Assembly (NCBI GenBank): GCA_014773175.1
Contig: VXCM01000777.1
Coordinates: 99,218-163,217, forward strand
DNA from: Lucifuga dentata
Lineage: Eukaryota > Chordata > Actinopteri > Ophidiiformes > Bythitidae
Direction of reading: 5' to 3'
DNA length: 64,000 nucleotides
Of this stretch, positions 43,565 through 46,463 are shown piece by piece. The position numbers and the translations under genes were made by a program. The notes beneath the pieces are model-generated. The model made no database searches. It was not told where the DNA came from and was given only the letters and a program-made list of their open reading frames with translations. Each line of letters begins with the position of its first letter. The stretch's first letter is position 1.

Positions 43565-46305
43565 TGTATGCGTGTGCTGTAATGCTGTAACTTACATAGA
43601 TGTGTTGGTCCAGTCCAAACACTGTGAATTTGTATATTTTGGAAAAGAGGATGTCTTGAATTACAAGGGCATCTGCAAAACTATTTCATTTTTTAATTCT
43701 TATCATTCCCTTATTTTCTCCTCTTTTATTTACACATTAATTTCTTACAGCTCTATTTTAGATATACTGTATATGTCTGAGGTCAGCCATGATGAGTAGT
43801 TTTGGCTTTGGCCCCCAAAAATAACTACGGCCCCTTAAAAGCAGCAAATTACAACTTCACTTCTTGTCAGATGAAAATGTTGTCTTTAAAATGGTAATAG
43901 CTTTTTGTGAATTAATAAAACCTCGTCATTTTGGATGAACGATGCTTTTTTTTTTATCTGAATGGTTGACAGGGCATTATGGGTGTATCATGGGTTATAA
44001 GTGTTTTTTTTTTAATTATAATGATTATGTCTTATAATATCGTACAGCTTGATAGTCAGACAAAAATTTGCTGACATTTGAAGTCACTATCTGAAAGTTA
44101 TTGTGCTTAAAACACAGCTTCCCCTTTAAAAGAAAAAACAGCGGCAATACATGCTAGATCCATTTTTTAGCATCAACTGACACATTTTTTTTTAAATAAA
44201 ATAAAACAAAATTCCAGACTATCCAATGCCTGAATCAACCTGAATCCTTCTGTCTGCCAGATAAGTACGCGATCCGGTTCATCCCCAGAGAGAACGGCGT
44301 CCACACCATCGATGTCAAGTTCAATGGCACTCACATCCCAGGAAGCCCTTTCAAGGTCAGAGTTGGAGAGCCGGGACAGACTGGAGAGCCAGGTCTGGTT
44401 TCAGCATATGGAGCTGGGCTGGAAAAAGGCACAACTGGTGTGTACCGTCCTTCAATATCACACCGTCATTTCATCCAGTGTCACTATCAGAAATACTGAA
44501 TACACTGAGGAGTGCATGGTTGTTAAAAAAACACTGCAGGTTGAGAAAACAAAACCTTCCGAGTGTTTTTTTTTTTGTCTTGTAGGCACGCAGTCAGAGT
44601 TCATCATTAACAACACTAAGGCGGGCCCCGGGGCCCTGGCTGTGACTATTGAGGGCCCGTCCAAGGTGAAGATGGACTGTCAGGAGGTTCCAGAGGGTTA
44701 CAAGGTGCTTTACACCCCCATGGCTCCTGGAAACTACCTGATCAGCATCAAATATGGAGGACCAAACCACATTACAGGCAGTCCCTTCAAAGCCAAAGTC
44801 ACAGGTAACATGCTGAATGTCATAACATAGTGTTATGATATCAGTATTATAATCTCAAATGTTGCTTAATTTTCTTACCTGCTAAAAAAAACCCATTATT
44901 TTAACATAAAGATAATTTTGATATTAAAATTCCTTTTGGCTAAAAAGGTAATTTTCATGTCTAAAATACACGACTTTACTGTTGCATTTAATTTTCATGT
45001 TGTCAAATTTTATGCAAATGTTTGTTTTGTGTTTGTCTAACACGTTGGATTTAAAATGGACAATTTGAACCTGCTTTTCTTAATATTTGACATTATTTTG
45101 CTGAAACTTTGACAGCTTGTTGACCTCTGCTGCACCCCCCCCCCTNCCCCCCCCCCCTTTGTATTTTTCTCTCACTGTCTGACCTTGTTAATGTCAGTTA
45201 TTGTGACTGTGTTTCTGCAGCATGCACAAATTTGGGATTTTGGAGAAATAAAATTTATACATGCATTGGTTTAAACTTATCTGCTCCTTTTAATAGAGAA
45301 TCTGGGTATTTTTCTGTTAAAAACTGAAAAGAAAAGATTGAGCATGCCTAATGTTTTCTTTCTCCCCTGCCAGGTCCTAGACTGGTGAATGTGACCAATG
45401 CCAGCGAGACGTCGACACTGACGATGGATCCGGTTTTGCGGGCGTCCAGCAGCAGCCTCTCTCAGAGCTCCGTCCTCTGGCCAGCTGACTCAGATGCCAG
45501 CAAGGTGCTTAGCCGAGGCCCTGGACTCAGTAAGGCCTTTGTAGGCCAGAGGAGCAGTTTCTCCGTCGACTGCAGCAAGGCTGGTGAGCGAGACTCCGCC
45601 CACTGCATGACCTCACCGCAAGTCTTGTTTCCATCATTTTCAGCTAAGAAATGTTTTTCCCCACCAGCTGAGTATCAAATAACAGCCCCTGTAGGTTTTT
45701 AATGTCCAGTGCAAAAAGAAAACAGGGCTGCTCAGAACAGTAAAGTGATGAATGCCTGTTTTTCAGCTCACAACAGCCTTCTAACTACAGTTCCACTCAA
45801 TAGAAAAGTAAGCCACATGTACTGTGCTGCTATAACTATATAAGATATAATCTGATCTAAGCTGTTCTATGTAAAAATTGATCACAAATCTTTCAGAACT
45901 GCTAAATTGACAACAGTTTAAGCTTTCAACCAATATTCACCCCTTCTTTCTGTGCTATTGCAATATTTTTTAATATTTAAATCCACCACTTGGGGGCGAC
46001 ATCACAGATGAGCTCTGATCCTCAAGAGGCTTTAAAGGATTAATAGATTGTCGAATGTTTTTTGCTTTGCACGGCTGTTGACTTGTCTTCATCTTTTCCT
46101 TCTCCACCTGTATCCAGGTAAGAACATGCTCCTGGTGGGAGTTTACGGTCCTCAGGTTCCCTGTGAGGAGGTTCTGGTCAAACATCTCGGAAACCTGCAG
46201 TACAACGTCGGCTACCTTCTGAAGGAACGCGGCAGCTACGTTCTAGTTGTTAAGTGGGGCGACAACCACATCCCAGGTTCCCCCTTCCATGTCACCGTCC
46301 CGTGA
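18..46305 (+). CDS. flnb: Filamin B, 3' part of gene (42 coding exons; partial at the 5' end)
   Basis: Filamins are dimeric actin cross-linkers that link the cortical cytoskeleton to integrins and other membrane or signalling partners. Forty-two exons with consensus splice sites encode Ig-like filamin repeats 2 (second half) to 24, with hinge 1 between repeats 15 and 16 and hinge 2 between 23 and 24. I checked every exon junction for phase: the frame is continuous to the TGA at 46303-46305 if the 67-base duplication in the twelfth-repeat exon is removed, giving about 2,229 residues. Recurring signatures are GPGL/GPGV at repeat starts, DNxDGTxxVxYxP in the middle and hIPxSPF near the end. The hinge-1 flank [11 protein letters not shown] and the C-terminus HVTVP match filamin B better than A or C. 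The N-terminal CH domains and repeat 1 are upstream of the window. Orthology is from remembered family sequences, not a search. Confidence 0.95.
702..824. other. Assembly duplication around a single N (763)
   Basis: The 61 bases 702-762 are repeated exactly at 764-824, separated by one N. This is intronic. It is best read as two overlapping contig ends that were not merged. Confidence 0.85.
823..851. repeat. GT microsatellite
   Basis: An intronic (GT)n run of about 14 units directly after the assembly duplication at 764-824. Confidence 0.9.
1157..1294 (+). CDS. flnb: flnb exon: repeat 3, N-terminal half
   Basis: Begins after ctgctag and ends before gtaagt, phase 1 to 1. It encodes the linker and first strands of repeat 3, with [10 protein letters not shown] and the [12 protein letters not shown] segment typical of this repeat in filamins A and B. 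Confidence 0.92.
1425..1910. repeat. Unclassified interspersed repeat
   Basis: This intron segment starts with two ttattagaga blocks and ends with repeated accggctttta / accggctatt motifs around TA-rich spacers. The pattern resembles fish DNA-transposon remnants with short repeated ends. No coding region is visible. Confidence 0.35.
1975..2195 (+). mobile_element. 3' end of an L2-like LINE
   Basis: It ends with gtgaagcactttgagttg and then gtgctatttaaataaag. This is the conserved hairpin-like 3' tail of fish L2/Maui-type LINEs, followed by ATT-rich sequence. No open reading frame remains. Confidence 0.5.
2361..2479. other. Assembly duplication around a single N (2420)
   Basis: The 59 bases 2361-2419 recur exactly at 2421-2479. 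The segment includes the splice acceptor of the repeat-3 exon, so the assembly shows two acceptors where one is expected. Confidence 0.85.
2480..2606 (+). CDS. flnb: flnb exon: repeat 3, C-terminal half
   Basis: Acceptor cattcag ends at 2479 and donor gtgagc starts at 2607; phase 1 to 2. It encodes [14 protein letters not shown] and TWAGQHIPK. The acceptor region is present twice because of an assembly duplication around the N at 2420. The second copy is the one joined to the exon. Confidence 0.92.
3258..3321. repeat. CT then CA microsatellite
   Basis: About 22 CT units followed by CA units, intronic. Confidence 0.9.
3622..3668. repeat. CT microsatellite forming the pyrimidine tract of a flnb acceptor
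   Basis: An uninterrupted (TC)n run lies immediately upstream of the acceptor at 3674. It replaces a normal short polypyrimidine tract. Confidence 0.9.
3675..3811 (+). CDS. flnb: flnb exon: end of repeat 3 and start of repeat 4
   Basis: Follows a 48-base CT tract and the acceptor gtctcag; donor gtgagt. It completes the SPF motif ([12 protein letters not shown]) and starts repeat 4 with [11 protein letters not shown]. Phase 2 to 1. Confidence 0.92.
3843..4419 (+). mobile_element. MITE-like element A, copy 1 (full length)
   Basis: About 577 bases bounded by inverted repeats of roughly 80 bases. The left end starts ttaaaggaccataccatcc and continues gcatgtttgagcctaatata. The right end reads the reverse complement and ends aaaaggtcctttaa. 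There is no open reading frame. Related copies lie at 7577, 18313, 24957, 35285, 39527 and 62093, and a single end at 5201. The TTAA-like termini leave the target site undecided (TA or TTAA). Confidence 0.85.
4743..4936 (+). CDS. flnb: flnb exon: repeat 4, C-terminal half
   Basis: Acceptor gtgtccag, donor gtcaga (non-consensus at +3 to +5). It encodes [14 protein letters not shown], then [11 protein letters not shown] and [14 protein letters not shown]. Phase 1 to 0. Confidence 0.92.
5201..5290 (+). mobile_element. Solo end of MITE-like element A
   Basis: aaaggaacataccagtag, then ttgcatattttagcc, matches the left inverted repeat of copy 1 with many changes. No right end is found nearby. Confidence 0.5.
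5341..5454 (+). CDS. flnb: flnb exon: repeat 5, N-terminal half
   Basis: Acceptor follows a 15-base T run (ttttag); donor is gtcaga, the same unusual donor as the previous exon. It encodes [12 protein letters not shown] and the [16 protein letters not shown] strand. Phase 0 to 0. Confidence 0.92.
6309..6452 (+). CDS. flnb: flnb exon: repeat 5, C-terminal half
   Basis: Acceptor cctgtcag, donor gtaagc at 6453; phase 0 to 0. It encodes [17 protein letters not shown] and ASIPNSPFR. Without splicing at this donor the frame stays open for 85 more codons (see the entry at 6453). Confidence 0.92.
6453..6710 (+). CDS. flnb: Possible read-through tail after the repeat-5 exon (alternative C-terminus)
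   Basis: If the donor gtaagc at 6453 is not used, the filamin frame continues for 85 codons to TAG at 6708-6710. The tail is rich in Ser, Lys and Gln ([35 protein letters not shown]) and resembles no filamin repeat. AATAAA occurs downstream at 7278 and 7377. Such a transcript would encode a short filamin with the actin-binding domain and repeats 1-5 but without the dimerisation repeat. It may simply be an open stretch of intron. Confidence 0.2.
   Translation, partial: VSSQSQQPVRIIPSKSKDAPKAGSVKVAQSEPVVKEGGANVVQSQLSVPQESFKKSSVQSKSSKGSKSKKPLIIITTYMEERFSC
7278..7382 (+). other. Two AATAAA signals downstream of the read-through tail
   Basis: AATAAA at 7278 and 7377 could serve intronic polyadenylation of a transcript that ends after the repeat-5 exon. 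The motif is also common by chance in this AT-rich intron. Confidence 0.2.
7577..7960 (+). mobile_element. MITE-like element A, copy 2 (left end missing)
   Basis: Matches the inner part and right end of copy 1, including gcaataaaaagtgtggagtg, the tctccaccggggaatatag block and the terminal tatggtcctttaa. Confidence 0.75.
9895..10110 (+). repeat. Interspersed repeat fragment
   Basis: Contains tatctccaaaagttatagat and gatggatttggatgaaattt. This motif is frequent in fish interspersed repeats of unknown class. No coding capacity is visible. Confidence 0.35.
11148..11180. repeat. Perfect 13-base inverted repeat (hairpin)
   Basis: The arms cacagtgtgcaca and tgtgcacactgtg are exact reverse complements around the 7-base loop acaccac. 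It lies in an intron with no exon nearby. Confidence 0.9.
11575..12545 (+). mobile_element. L2-like LINE, 3' fragment with reverse transcriptase remnants
   Basis: The + strand encodes [16 protein letters not shown] (RT motif, about 11600-11650) and CYADDTQL (catalytic YADD box, about 11703-11726). Farther on it encodes [39 protein letters not shown] and APRLWNSL. Several frame breaks separate these. The element ends with the tgaagcactttg / ggtgctatatgaataaa tail and TTACC repeats. It is a dead copy in the same orientation as the host gene. Confidence 0.85.
12949..13072 (+). CDS. flnb: flnb exon: repeat 6, N-terminal half
   Basis: Reached across the longest intron seen here (6453-12948). Acceptor ctttgcag, donor gtaacg, phase 0 to 1. 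It encodes [20 protein letters not shown] and [15 protein letters not shown]. Confidence 0.93.
15114..15274 (+). CDS. flnb: flnb exon: repeat 6, C-terminal half
   Basis: Acceptor ttcacccag follows a GT run; donor gtaaca. It encodes [29 protein letters not shown] and [13 protein letters not shown]. The intron that follows is only 93 bases and consists largely of CA repeats. Phase 1 to 0. Confidence 0.94.
15368..15458 (+). CDS. flnb: flnb exon: end of repeat 6 and start of repeat 7
   Basis: Acceptor cacacag, donor gtgaga leading straight into a CA repeat; phase 0 to 1. It encodes [10 protein letters not shown], then [16 protein letters not shown], almost invariant among filamins. Confidence 0.94.
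15464..15503. repeat. CA microsatellite
   Basis: A (CA)n run directly after the donor of the repeat 6/7 exon. Confidence 0.9.
15569..15903 (+). repeat. Long pyrimidine tract abutting a flnb acceptor
   Basis: About 330 bases of nearly pure C and T with degenerate tctctc units end in the acceptor of the repeat-7 exon. A single N at 15893 interrupts a C run. Confidence 0.9.
15904..16058 (+). CDS. flnb: flnb exon: repeat 7, central part
   Basis: Preceded by about 330 bases of almost pure pyrimidine ending in the acceptor ccacag; donor gtgcga. It encodes [20 protein letters not shown] and [16 protein letters not shown]. The loop between these is a few residues shorter than in human filamin B as I remember it. 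Phase 1 to 0. Confidence 0.93.
16301..16418 (+). CDS. flnb: flnb exon: end of repeat 7 and start of repeat 8
   Basis: Acceptor gtgcgcag after a GT run, donor gtaagg followed by another GT run; phase 0 to 1. It encodes [20 protein letters not shown] and [11 protein letters not shown]. Confidence 0.92.
16852..16931 (+). CDS. flnb: flnb exon: repeat 8, N-terminal part
   Basis: Only 80 bases, the shortest constitutive exon here. Acceptor ccttccag, donor gtgagt; phase 1 to 0. It encodes [20 protein letters not shown]. Confidence 0.9.
16972..16990. repeat. G homopolymer with a single N (16977)
   Basis: A poly-G stretch shortly after a donor. The N marks an unresolved homopolymer length. Confidence 0.8.
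17036..17406 (+). mobile_element. tRNA-derived SINE
   Basis: The head carries a pol III B-box-like ggttcaatccc. The body has cccttgagcaaggcacctaa, a block conserved in several fish SINE families. The tail is aataaataaaggtt followed by poly-A. It lies in the intron inside repeat 8. Confidence 0.75.
17588..17773 (+). CDS. flnb: flnb exon: repeat 8, C-terminal part
   Basis: Acceptor gttcttag, donor gtaaca; phase 0 to 0. It encodes [26 protein letters not shown] and [19 protein letters not shown]. Confidence 0.92.
17969..18283 (+). CDS. flnb: flnb exon: complete repeat 9 and start of repeat 10
   Basis: At 315 bases it is the longest exon and the only one to hold a whole repeat, from [11 protein letters not shown] to [12 protein letters not shown], then [11 protein letters not shown] of repeat 10. 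Acceptor attaccag, donor gtgagg; phase 0 to 0. Confidence 0.95.
18313..18508 (+). mobile_element. MITE-like element A, copy 3 (short internal deletion form)
   Basis: About 196 bases. Both ends are kept (ttaaaggaccataccag on the left, tatggtcctttaa on the right) but most of the interior is missing. Confidence 0.75.
18617..18716 (+). CDS. flnb: flnb exon: repeat 10, N-terminal part
   Basis: Acceptor gtgtccag, donor gtacca; phase 0 to 1. It encodes [19 protein letters not shown] and [14 protein letters not shown]. The last residues are a Pro/Ser-rich stretch longer than in human filamin B. The end contains three TACCAG hexamers, so the exact donor is less certain than elsewhere. Confidence 0.82.
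19099..19299 (+). CDS. flnb: flnb exon: end of repeat 10 and start of repeat 11
   Basis: Acceptor tgttccag, donor gtgcag; phase 1 to 1. It encodes [16 protein letters not shown], then [19 protein letters not shown]. Confidence 0.93.
19510..19683 (+). CDS. flnb: flnb exon: repeat 11, central part
   Basis: Acceptor cttctgcag, donor gtacga; phase 1 to 1. It encodes [17 protein letters not shown] and [19 protein letters not shown]. Confidence 0.93.
20278..20507 (+). CDS. flnb: flnb exon: end of repeat 11 and start of repeat 12 (contains an assembly duplication)
   Basis: Acceptor cacttcag, donor gtactc. The 66 bases 20311-20376 are repeated exactly at 20378-20443 with a single N at 20377. As written the exon is out of frame. 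With one copy and the N removed it is 163 bases, phase 1 to 2, and reads [39 protein letters not shown], as expected for filamin B. Confidence 0.88.
20311..20443. other. Assembly duplication inside a flnb exon (N at 20377)
   Basis: The 66 bases 20311-20376 and 20378-20443 are identical. Because 66+1 bases are added, the coding frame is shifted in the assembly as written. Confidence 0.9.
20831..20991 (+). CDS. flnb: flnb exon: repeat 12, central part
   Basis: Acceptor gtttcaccag, donor gtgaga; phase 2 to 1. It encodes [33 protein letters not shown] and YGGEHIPG. Confidence 0.94.
21560..21660 (+). repeat. Interspersed repeat fragment
   Basis: taacctttatttaaccagg, then gagattaaaaatctctttt and a cctggtcaagacaggcagca block form a sequence very common in fish genomes. 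I cannot name the class. Confidence 0.45.
22680..22975. repeat. Unclassified interspersed repeat, copy 1
   Basis: Contains agcatatgctccgg, ggtccagtggca and caacccgaccctgtacagca. The same sequence occurs in reverse orientation at about 36905-37185, so this is a dispersed family rather than unique intron. Confidence 0.6.
24058..24225 (+). CDS. flnb: flnb exon: end of repeat 12 and start of repeat 13
   Basis: Acceptor tttttgcag after a 3 kb intron, donor gtgaat; phase 1 to 1. It encodes [20 protein letters not shown] and [18 protein letters not shown]. Confidence 0.93.
24568..24671. mobile_element. Small hairpin MITE
   Basis: The arms tatacttgactataagccga and tcggcttatactcgagtata are nearly perfect inverted repeats about 45 bases apart. 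There is no coding capacity. Confidence 0.5.
24957..25509 (-). mobile_element. MITE-like element A, copy 4 (inverted)
   Basis: The full interior is present as the reverse complement of copy 1, for example the segment matching ggtttcagttcattc. The ends are ggaccatactgtgcatg and atggtcctttaa. It is more diverged than the other copies. Confidence 0.7.
25598..25721 (+). CDS. flnb: flnb exon: repeat 13, C-terminal part (donor side duplicated in the assembly)
   Basis: Acceptor gcgtgtcag. It encodes [19 protein letters not shown] and KYADEDVPR and leaves in phase 2. Bases 25658-25723 recur exactly at 25725-25790 around an N at 25724, so the first donor reads gtN and the intact donor gtacag starts at 25789. 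The true exon is one copy, 124 bases. Confidence 0.88.
25658..25790. other. Assembly duplication at a flnb exon-intron border (N at 25724)
   Basis: The 66 bases 25658-25723 and 25725-25790 are identical. The segment covers the last 64 bases of the repeat-13 exon and the first two of its donor. Confidence 0.9.
26583..26736 (+). CDS. flnb: flnb exon: end of repeat 13 and start of repeat 14
   Basis: Acceptor cgttttcag after a GT run, donor gtcagt; phase 2 to 0. It encodes [20 protein letters not shown] and [15 protein letters not shown]. Confidence 0.93.
26776..27301 (+). repeat. Long pyrimidine tract abutting a flnb acceptor
   Basis: About 520 bases of C/T-rich DNA with ttcc, cctt and ctctt units end in the acceptor of the repeat-14 exon. 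Confidence 0.9.
27302..27491 (+). CDS. flnb: flnb exon: repeat 14, C-terminal part
   Basis: Preceded by about 520 bases of pyrimidine-rich intron ending cctcctcag; donor gtatgt; phase 0 to 1. It encodes [34 protein letters not shown] and [10 protein letters not shown]. Confidence 0.94.
27561..27592 (+). repeat. C homopolymer serving as acceptor tract
   Basis: 17 C, N at 27578, 12 C, then the AG acceptor at 27591-27592. It fills nearly a third of a 101-base intron. The true length is unknown. Confidence 0.85.
27593..27840 (+). CDS. flnb: flnb exon: repeat 15
   Basis: The intron before it is 101 bases and ends in a C homopolymer (29 C, interrupted by an N at 27578) plus ag. Donor gtgaga. It encodes [35 protein letters not shown] and [10 protein letters not shown]. 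It ends in phase 0, immediately before hinge 1. Confidence 0.94.
28000..28110 (+). repeat. Interspersed repeat fragment
   Basis: Contains cttgaagacgtttcgctgtt and aaggcttcttcaattc, a motif common in fish repeats. A diverged second copy lies at about 30825-30905. Confidence 0.4.
28249..28335 (+). CDS. flnb: flnb exon: hinge 1 cassette
   Basis: This 87-base exon, phase 0 at both ends, encodes 29 Gln/Pro/Ala-rich residues: [18 protein letters not shown], then [10 protein letters not shown]. It sits between repeats 15 and 16, where filamins carry the flexible, calpain-sensitive hinge 1. Acceptor ctttag, donor gtacag. Skipping it keeps the frame, which agrees with the known alternative use of hinge 1 in mammalian FLNB. 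Confidence 0.88.
28358..28490. repeat. CA and CT microsatellites after the hinge-1 exon
   Basis: (CA)n at 28358-28411 begins about 22 bases after the hinge-1 donor. (TC)n follows at 28460-28489. They bracket the only clearly skippable exon. Confidence 0.9.
28723..28849. other. Assembly duplication around a single N (28786)
   Basis: The 63 bases 28723-28785 and 28787-28849 are identical, starting in a CT run. Intronic. Confidence 0.85.
29030..29135 (+). CDS. flnb: flnb exon: end of hinge 1 and start of repeat 16
   Basis: Acceptor cctccag after a CT-rich tract, donor gtgagg; phase 0 to 1. It encodes [17 protein letters not shown], then [18 protein letters not shown]. The last part is the filamin B form of the repeat 16 start and one of the main reasons for the paralogue call. 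Confidence 0.93.
29699..29839 (+). CDS. flnb: flnb exon: repeat 16, central part
   Basis: Acceptor ctctctcag, donor gtcagc leading into a CA repeat; phase 1 to 1. It encodes [33 protein letters not shown] and THIPG. Confidence 0.93.
29845..29953. other. CA/GA microsatellite duplicated around a single N (29899)
   Basis: A CA run followed by a GA run and gagcct appears twice (29845-29898 and 29900-29953). Intronic. Confidence 0.8.
30266..30394 (+). CDS. flnb: flnb exon: end of repeat 16 and start of repeat 17
   Basis: Acceptor gtatttcag, donor gtacca; phase 1 to 1. It encodes [13 protein letters not shown], then [19 protein letters not shown], the filamin B wording of the repeat 17 start. Confidence 0.93.
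30825..30905 (+). repeat. Interspersed repeat fragment, second copy
   Basis: The block aaaacgtttcaccgtttatc with aaggacttc and atttattcccaaaaggca resembles the segment at 28000-28110. Confidence 0.4.
31422..31595 (+). CDS. flnb: flnb exon: repeat 17, C-terminal part
   Basis: Acceptor gtctgttcag, donor gtcaga; phase 1 to 1. It encodes [35 protein letters not shown] and [10 protein letters not shown]. Repeat 17 is the best known partner-binding repeat for GPIb-alpha in filamin A. Confidence 0.94.
31643..32490. mobile_element. Tc1/mariner-like non-autonomous element with TA target duplication
   Basis: The left end cagcgccctccactaatg and the right end ttgtggaggacaatg are inverted repeats of more than 100 bases, including the ttggtaaataaaag and gggctgtgaaaaaa blocks. 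TA flanks both sides (31641-31642 and 32491-32492). The interior has no transposase. A 67-base assembly duplication around the N at 32348 lengthens the right arm. Confidence 0.8.
32281..32415. other. Assembly duplication around a single N (32348)
   Basis: The 67 bases 32281-32347 and 32349-32415 are identical, inside the Tc1-like element. Confidence 0.9.
32530..33090 (+). mobile_element. L1-like LINE 3' fragment
   Basis: Broken frames encode [18 protein letters not shown] and then [13 protein letters not shown], the cysteine-bearing C-terminal region typical of LINE reverse transcriptase proteins. A tail of repeated gaaatgaa units follows at about 33060-33088. Confidence 0.5.
33485..33845 (+). 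mobile_element. RTE-like LINE, C-terminal fragment and 3' tail
   Basis: An open frame ending at 33811 encodes [40 protein letters not shown] and [20 protein letters not shown]. This is the conserved C-terminus of RTE-type non-LTR elements. It is followed by a purine-rich gaagaaagaagaag tail. Only the 3' end was inserted, as expected of 5' truncated LINE copies. Confidence 0.75.
34305..34370. repeat. Poly-A, single N, then TG microsatellite
   Basis: About 15 A, an N at 34316 and 26 TG units run directly into the acceptor of the repeat-18 exon. Confidence 0.9.
34373..34531 (+). CDS. flnb: flnb exon: repeat 18, N-terminal part
   Basis: Preceded directly by a TG microsatellite ending gtgtcag; donor gtaaca leading into CA repeats; phase 1 to 1. 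It encodes [33 protein letters not shown] and NNHIG, close to human filamin B. Confidence 0.94.
34613..35048 (+). repeat. Long pyrimidine tract abutting a flnb acceptor
   Basis: About 430 bases of C/T-rich sequence end at the acceptor of the repeat 18/19 exon. Confidence 0.9.
35049..35252 (+). CDS. flnb: flnb exon: end of repeat 18 and start of repeat 19
   Basis: Preceded by about 430 bases of pyrimidine-rich intron ending cccctcag; donor gtcagt; phase 1 to 1. It encodes [34 protein letters not shown] and FMVDTREAG. Confidence 0.94.
35285..35772 (+). mobile_element. MITE-like element A, copy 5 (right end missing)
   Basis: Starts aaaagaccataccatccat and follows copy 1 through the tctccaccagagaatatag block to aatatcaggaaagctgaaat, where it breaks off into a T run. 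Confidence 0.8.
35947..36099 (+). CDS. flnb: flnb exon: repeat 19, central part
   Basis: Acceptor ctgttcag, donor gtaaat; phase 1 to 1. It encodes [33 protein letters not shown] and EEHVPG. Repeat 19 belongs to the C-terminal rod 2 region that binds integrin beta tails. Confidence 0.94.
36450..36870. repeat. Diverged tandem repeat, two to three units
   Basis: Blocks aaaatgcatc..cctcctttct, ctcaccctgtc and tcattccttcatct..agaaa.ttattta, then gggatgcaaatctctgcaga, occur two to three times. Collapsing the assembly duplication around the N at 36614 still leaves two diverged units. Confidence 0.6.
36549..36679. other. Assembly duplication around a single N (36614)
   Basis: The 65 bases 36549-36613 and 36615-36679 are identical. 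Confidence 0.9.
36905..37185. repeat. Unclassified interspersed repeat, copy 2 (inverted)
   Basis: tgctgtacagggtcgggttg and tgccactggaccggagcata are the reverse complement of blocks in the copy at 22680-22975. Confidence 0.6.
37507..37629 (+). CDS. flnb: flnb exon: end of repeat 19 and start of repeat 20
   Basis: Acceptor cttgacag, donor gtacat; phase 1 to 1. It encodes [20 protein letters not shown] and [13 protein letters not shown]. In filamin C this is the point where an extra exon is inserted in repeat 20. Confidence 0.93.
37915..38387 (+). repeat. Long pyrimidine tract ending in an acceptor-like site
   Basis: About 470 bases of C/T-rich DNA terminate exactly at ctcctgtag, the acceptor of the candidate extra exon. 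No constitutive exon starts here. Confidence 0.85.
38388..38648 (+). CDS. flnb: Candidate alternative flnb exon at the filamin C repeat-20 insertion site
   Basis: This lies in the intron between the two repeat-20 exons. A 470-base pyrimidine tract ends in the strong acceptor ctctcctgtag at 38387. Read in the required phase 1, the following 87 codons are open and GC-rich. They end at a possible donor gtgcgt (38649) in phase 1, eight bases before the in-frame stop at 38654-38656. A second phase-compatible donor, gtcaga at 38514, would give 42 codons. The first residues, [19 protein letters not shown], share the spacing W-F-V-Q-L-T-RS with the start of the 82-residue filamin C insert as I remember it. 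The rest does not resemble that insert and is more hydrophobic. The alternative is a chance open frame in a GC-rich intron segment. Confidence 0.35.
38724..38752. repeat. GT microsatellite
   Basis: About 13 GT units in the intron between the candidate exon and the next constitutive exon. Confidence 0.9.
38915..39129 (+). repeat. Pyrimidine tract abutting a flnb acceptor
   Basis: About 210 bases rich in C and T lead to the acceptor cctcgtag of the repeat 20/21 exon. Confidence 0.85.
39130..39396 (+). CDS. flnb: flnb exon: repeat 20, C-terminal part, and start of repeat 21
   Basis: Preceded by about 210 bases of pyrimidine-rich intron ending cctcgtag; donor gtatac; phase 1 to 1. It encodes [51 protein letters not shown] and [10 protein letters not shown]. 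Confidence 0.95.
39527..40078 (+). mobile_element. MITE-like element A, copy 6
   Basis: Nearly full length. The left end has lost its first bases (gtgcatgtttgagcctaata). The right end reads ggcttacacatgcac, then tatagtcctttaa. Confidence 0.8.
40381..40518 (+). CDS. flnb: flnb exon: repeat 21, central part
   Basis: Acceptor ctctctag, donor gtacag; phase 1 to 1. It encodes [20 protein letters not shown] and [18 protein letters not shown], nearly identical across vertebrate filamins. Repeat 21 is the main integrin and migfilin binding repeat of the family. Confidence 0.95.
40653..40768 (+). CDS. flnb: flnb exon: end of repeat 21 and start of repeat 22
   Basis: Acceptor ccctctag after a short intron of 134 bases; donor gtgagg; phase 1 to 0. 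It encodes [19 protein letters not shown] and [12 protein letters not shown]. Confidence 0.94.
40769..43376 (+). other. flnb intron of 2.6 kb inside repeat 22
   Basis: AT-rich. It holds a gaatagaatag stretch and ccatccatcc units near its 3' end. I see no further exon or recognisable element. Confidence 0.7.
43377..43509 (+). CDS. flnb: flnb exon: repeat 22, central part
   Basis: Acceptor cttggcag, donor gtgtgt leading into a GT microsatellite; phase 0 to 1. It encodes [18 protein letters not shown] and [19 protein letters not shown]. Confidence 0.93.
43517..43561. repeat. GT microsatellite
   Basis: About 22 GT units starting a few bases after the donor of the repeat-22 exon. Confidence 0.9.
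44261..44437 (+). CDS. flnb: flnb exon: end of repeat 22 and start of repeat 23
   Basis: Acceptor gtctgccag, donor gtgtgt; phase 1 to 1. It encodes [33 protein letters not shown] and [14 protein letters not shown]. Confidence 0.94.
44586..44804 (+). CDS. flnb: flnb exon: repeat 23, central and C-terminal part
   Basis: Acceptor cttgtag, donor gtaaca; phase 1 to 1. It encodes [32 protein letters not shown] and [18 protein letters not shown]. Confidence 0.95.
45134..45158. repeat. C homopolymer with a single N (45146)
   Basis: An intronic poly-C of uncertain length. Confidence 0.8.
45374..45583 (+). CDS. flnb: flnb exon: hinge 2 and start of repeat 24
   Basis: Acceptor cctgccag, donor gtgagc; phase 1 to 1. 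It first encodes a Ser/Thr-rich hinge 2 ([24 protein letters not shown]), more divergent than any other part. It then starts repeat 24 with [20 protein letters not shown]. Confidence 0.93.
46118..46305 (+). CDS. flnb: flnb last coding exon: repeat 24 and stop codon
   Basis: Acceptor gtatccag. It encodes [39 protein letters not shown] and [10 protein letters not shown], then TGA. Repeat 24 is the homodimerisation domain of filamins. The C-terminus HVTVP is the filamin B version. Confidence 0.96.
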
Positions 46306-46457
46306 CAGTGCACCAGGAAAGCTGCTCTCATTCCTCCACGCCATTTTTTGCAACCCTTAGTTGCCTTGTAAACCTGTCCTGAGAACAACTGACGTCATTA
46401 AAAGTGATGTGATTAGCTTGTTAAAACATTTTGGAACCTGCTTAACTGCCGCGTGCA

Positions 46458-46463
46458 AATAAA
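46458..46463 (+). other. Probable flnb polyadenylation signal (AATAAA)
   Basis: The first AATAAA downstream of the filamin stop codon lies about 153 bases beyond it. It would give a short 3' UTR of roughly 170 bases. A longer UTR using later signals is possible. Confidence 0.5.

Noticed and set aside
18..46305. Assignment as filamin A or filamin C
   Set aside because: The hinge-1 context, the repeat 16-18 wording ([35 protein letters not shown]) and the C-terminus HVTVP fit filamin B. The filamin C insert is not part of the constitutive exons.
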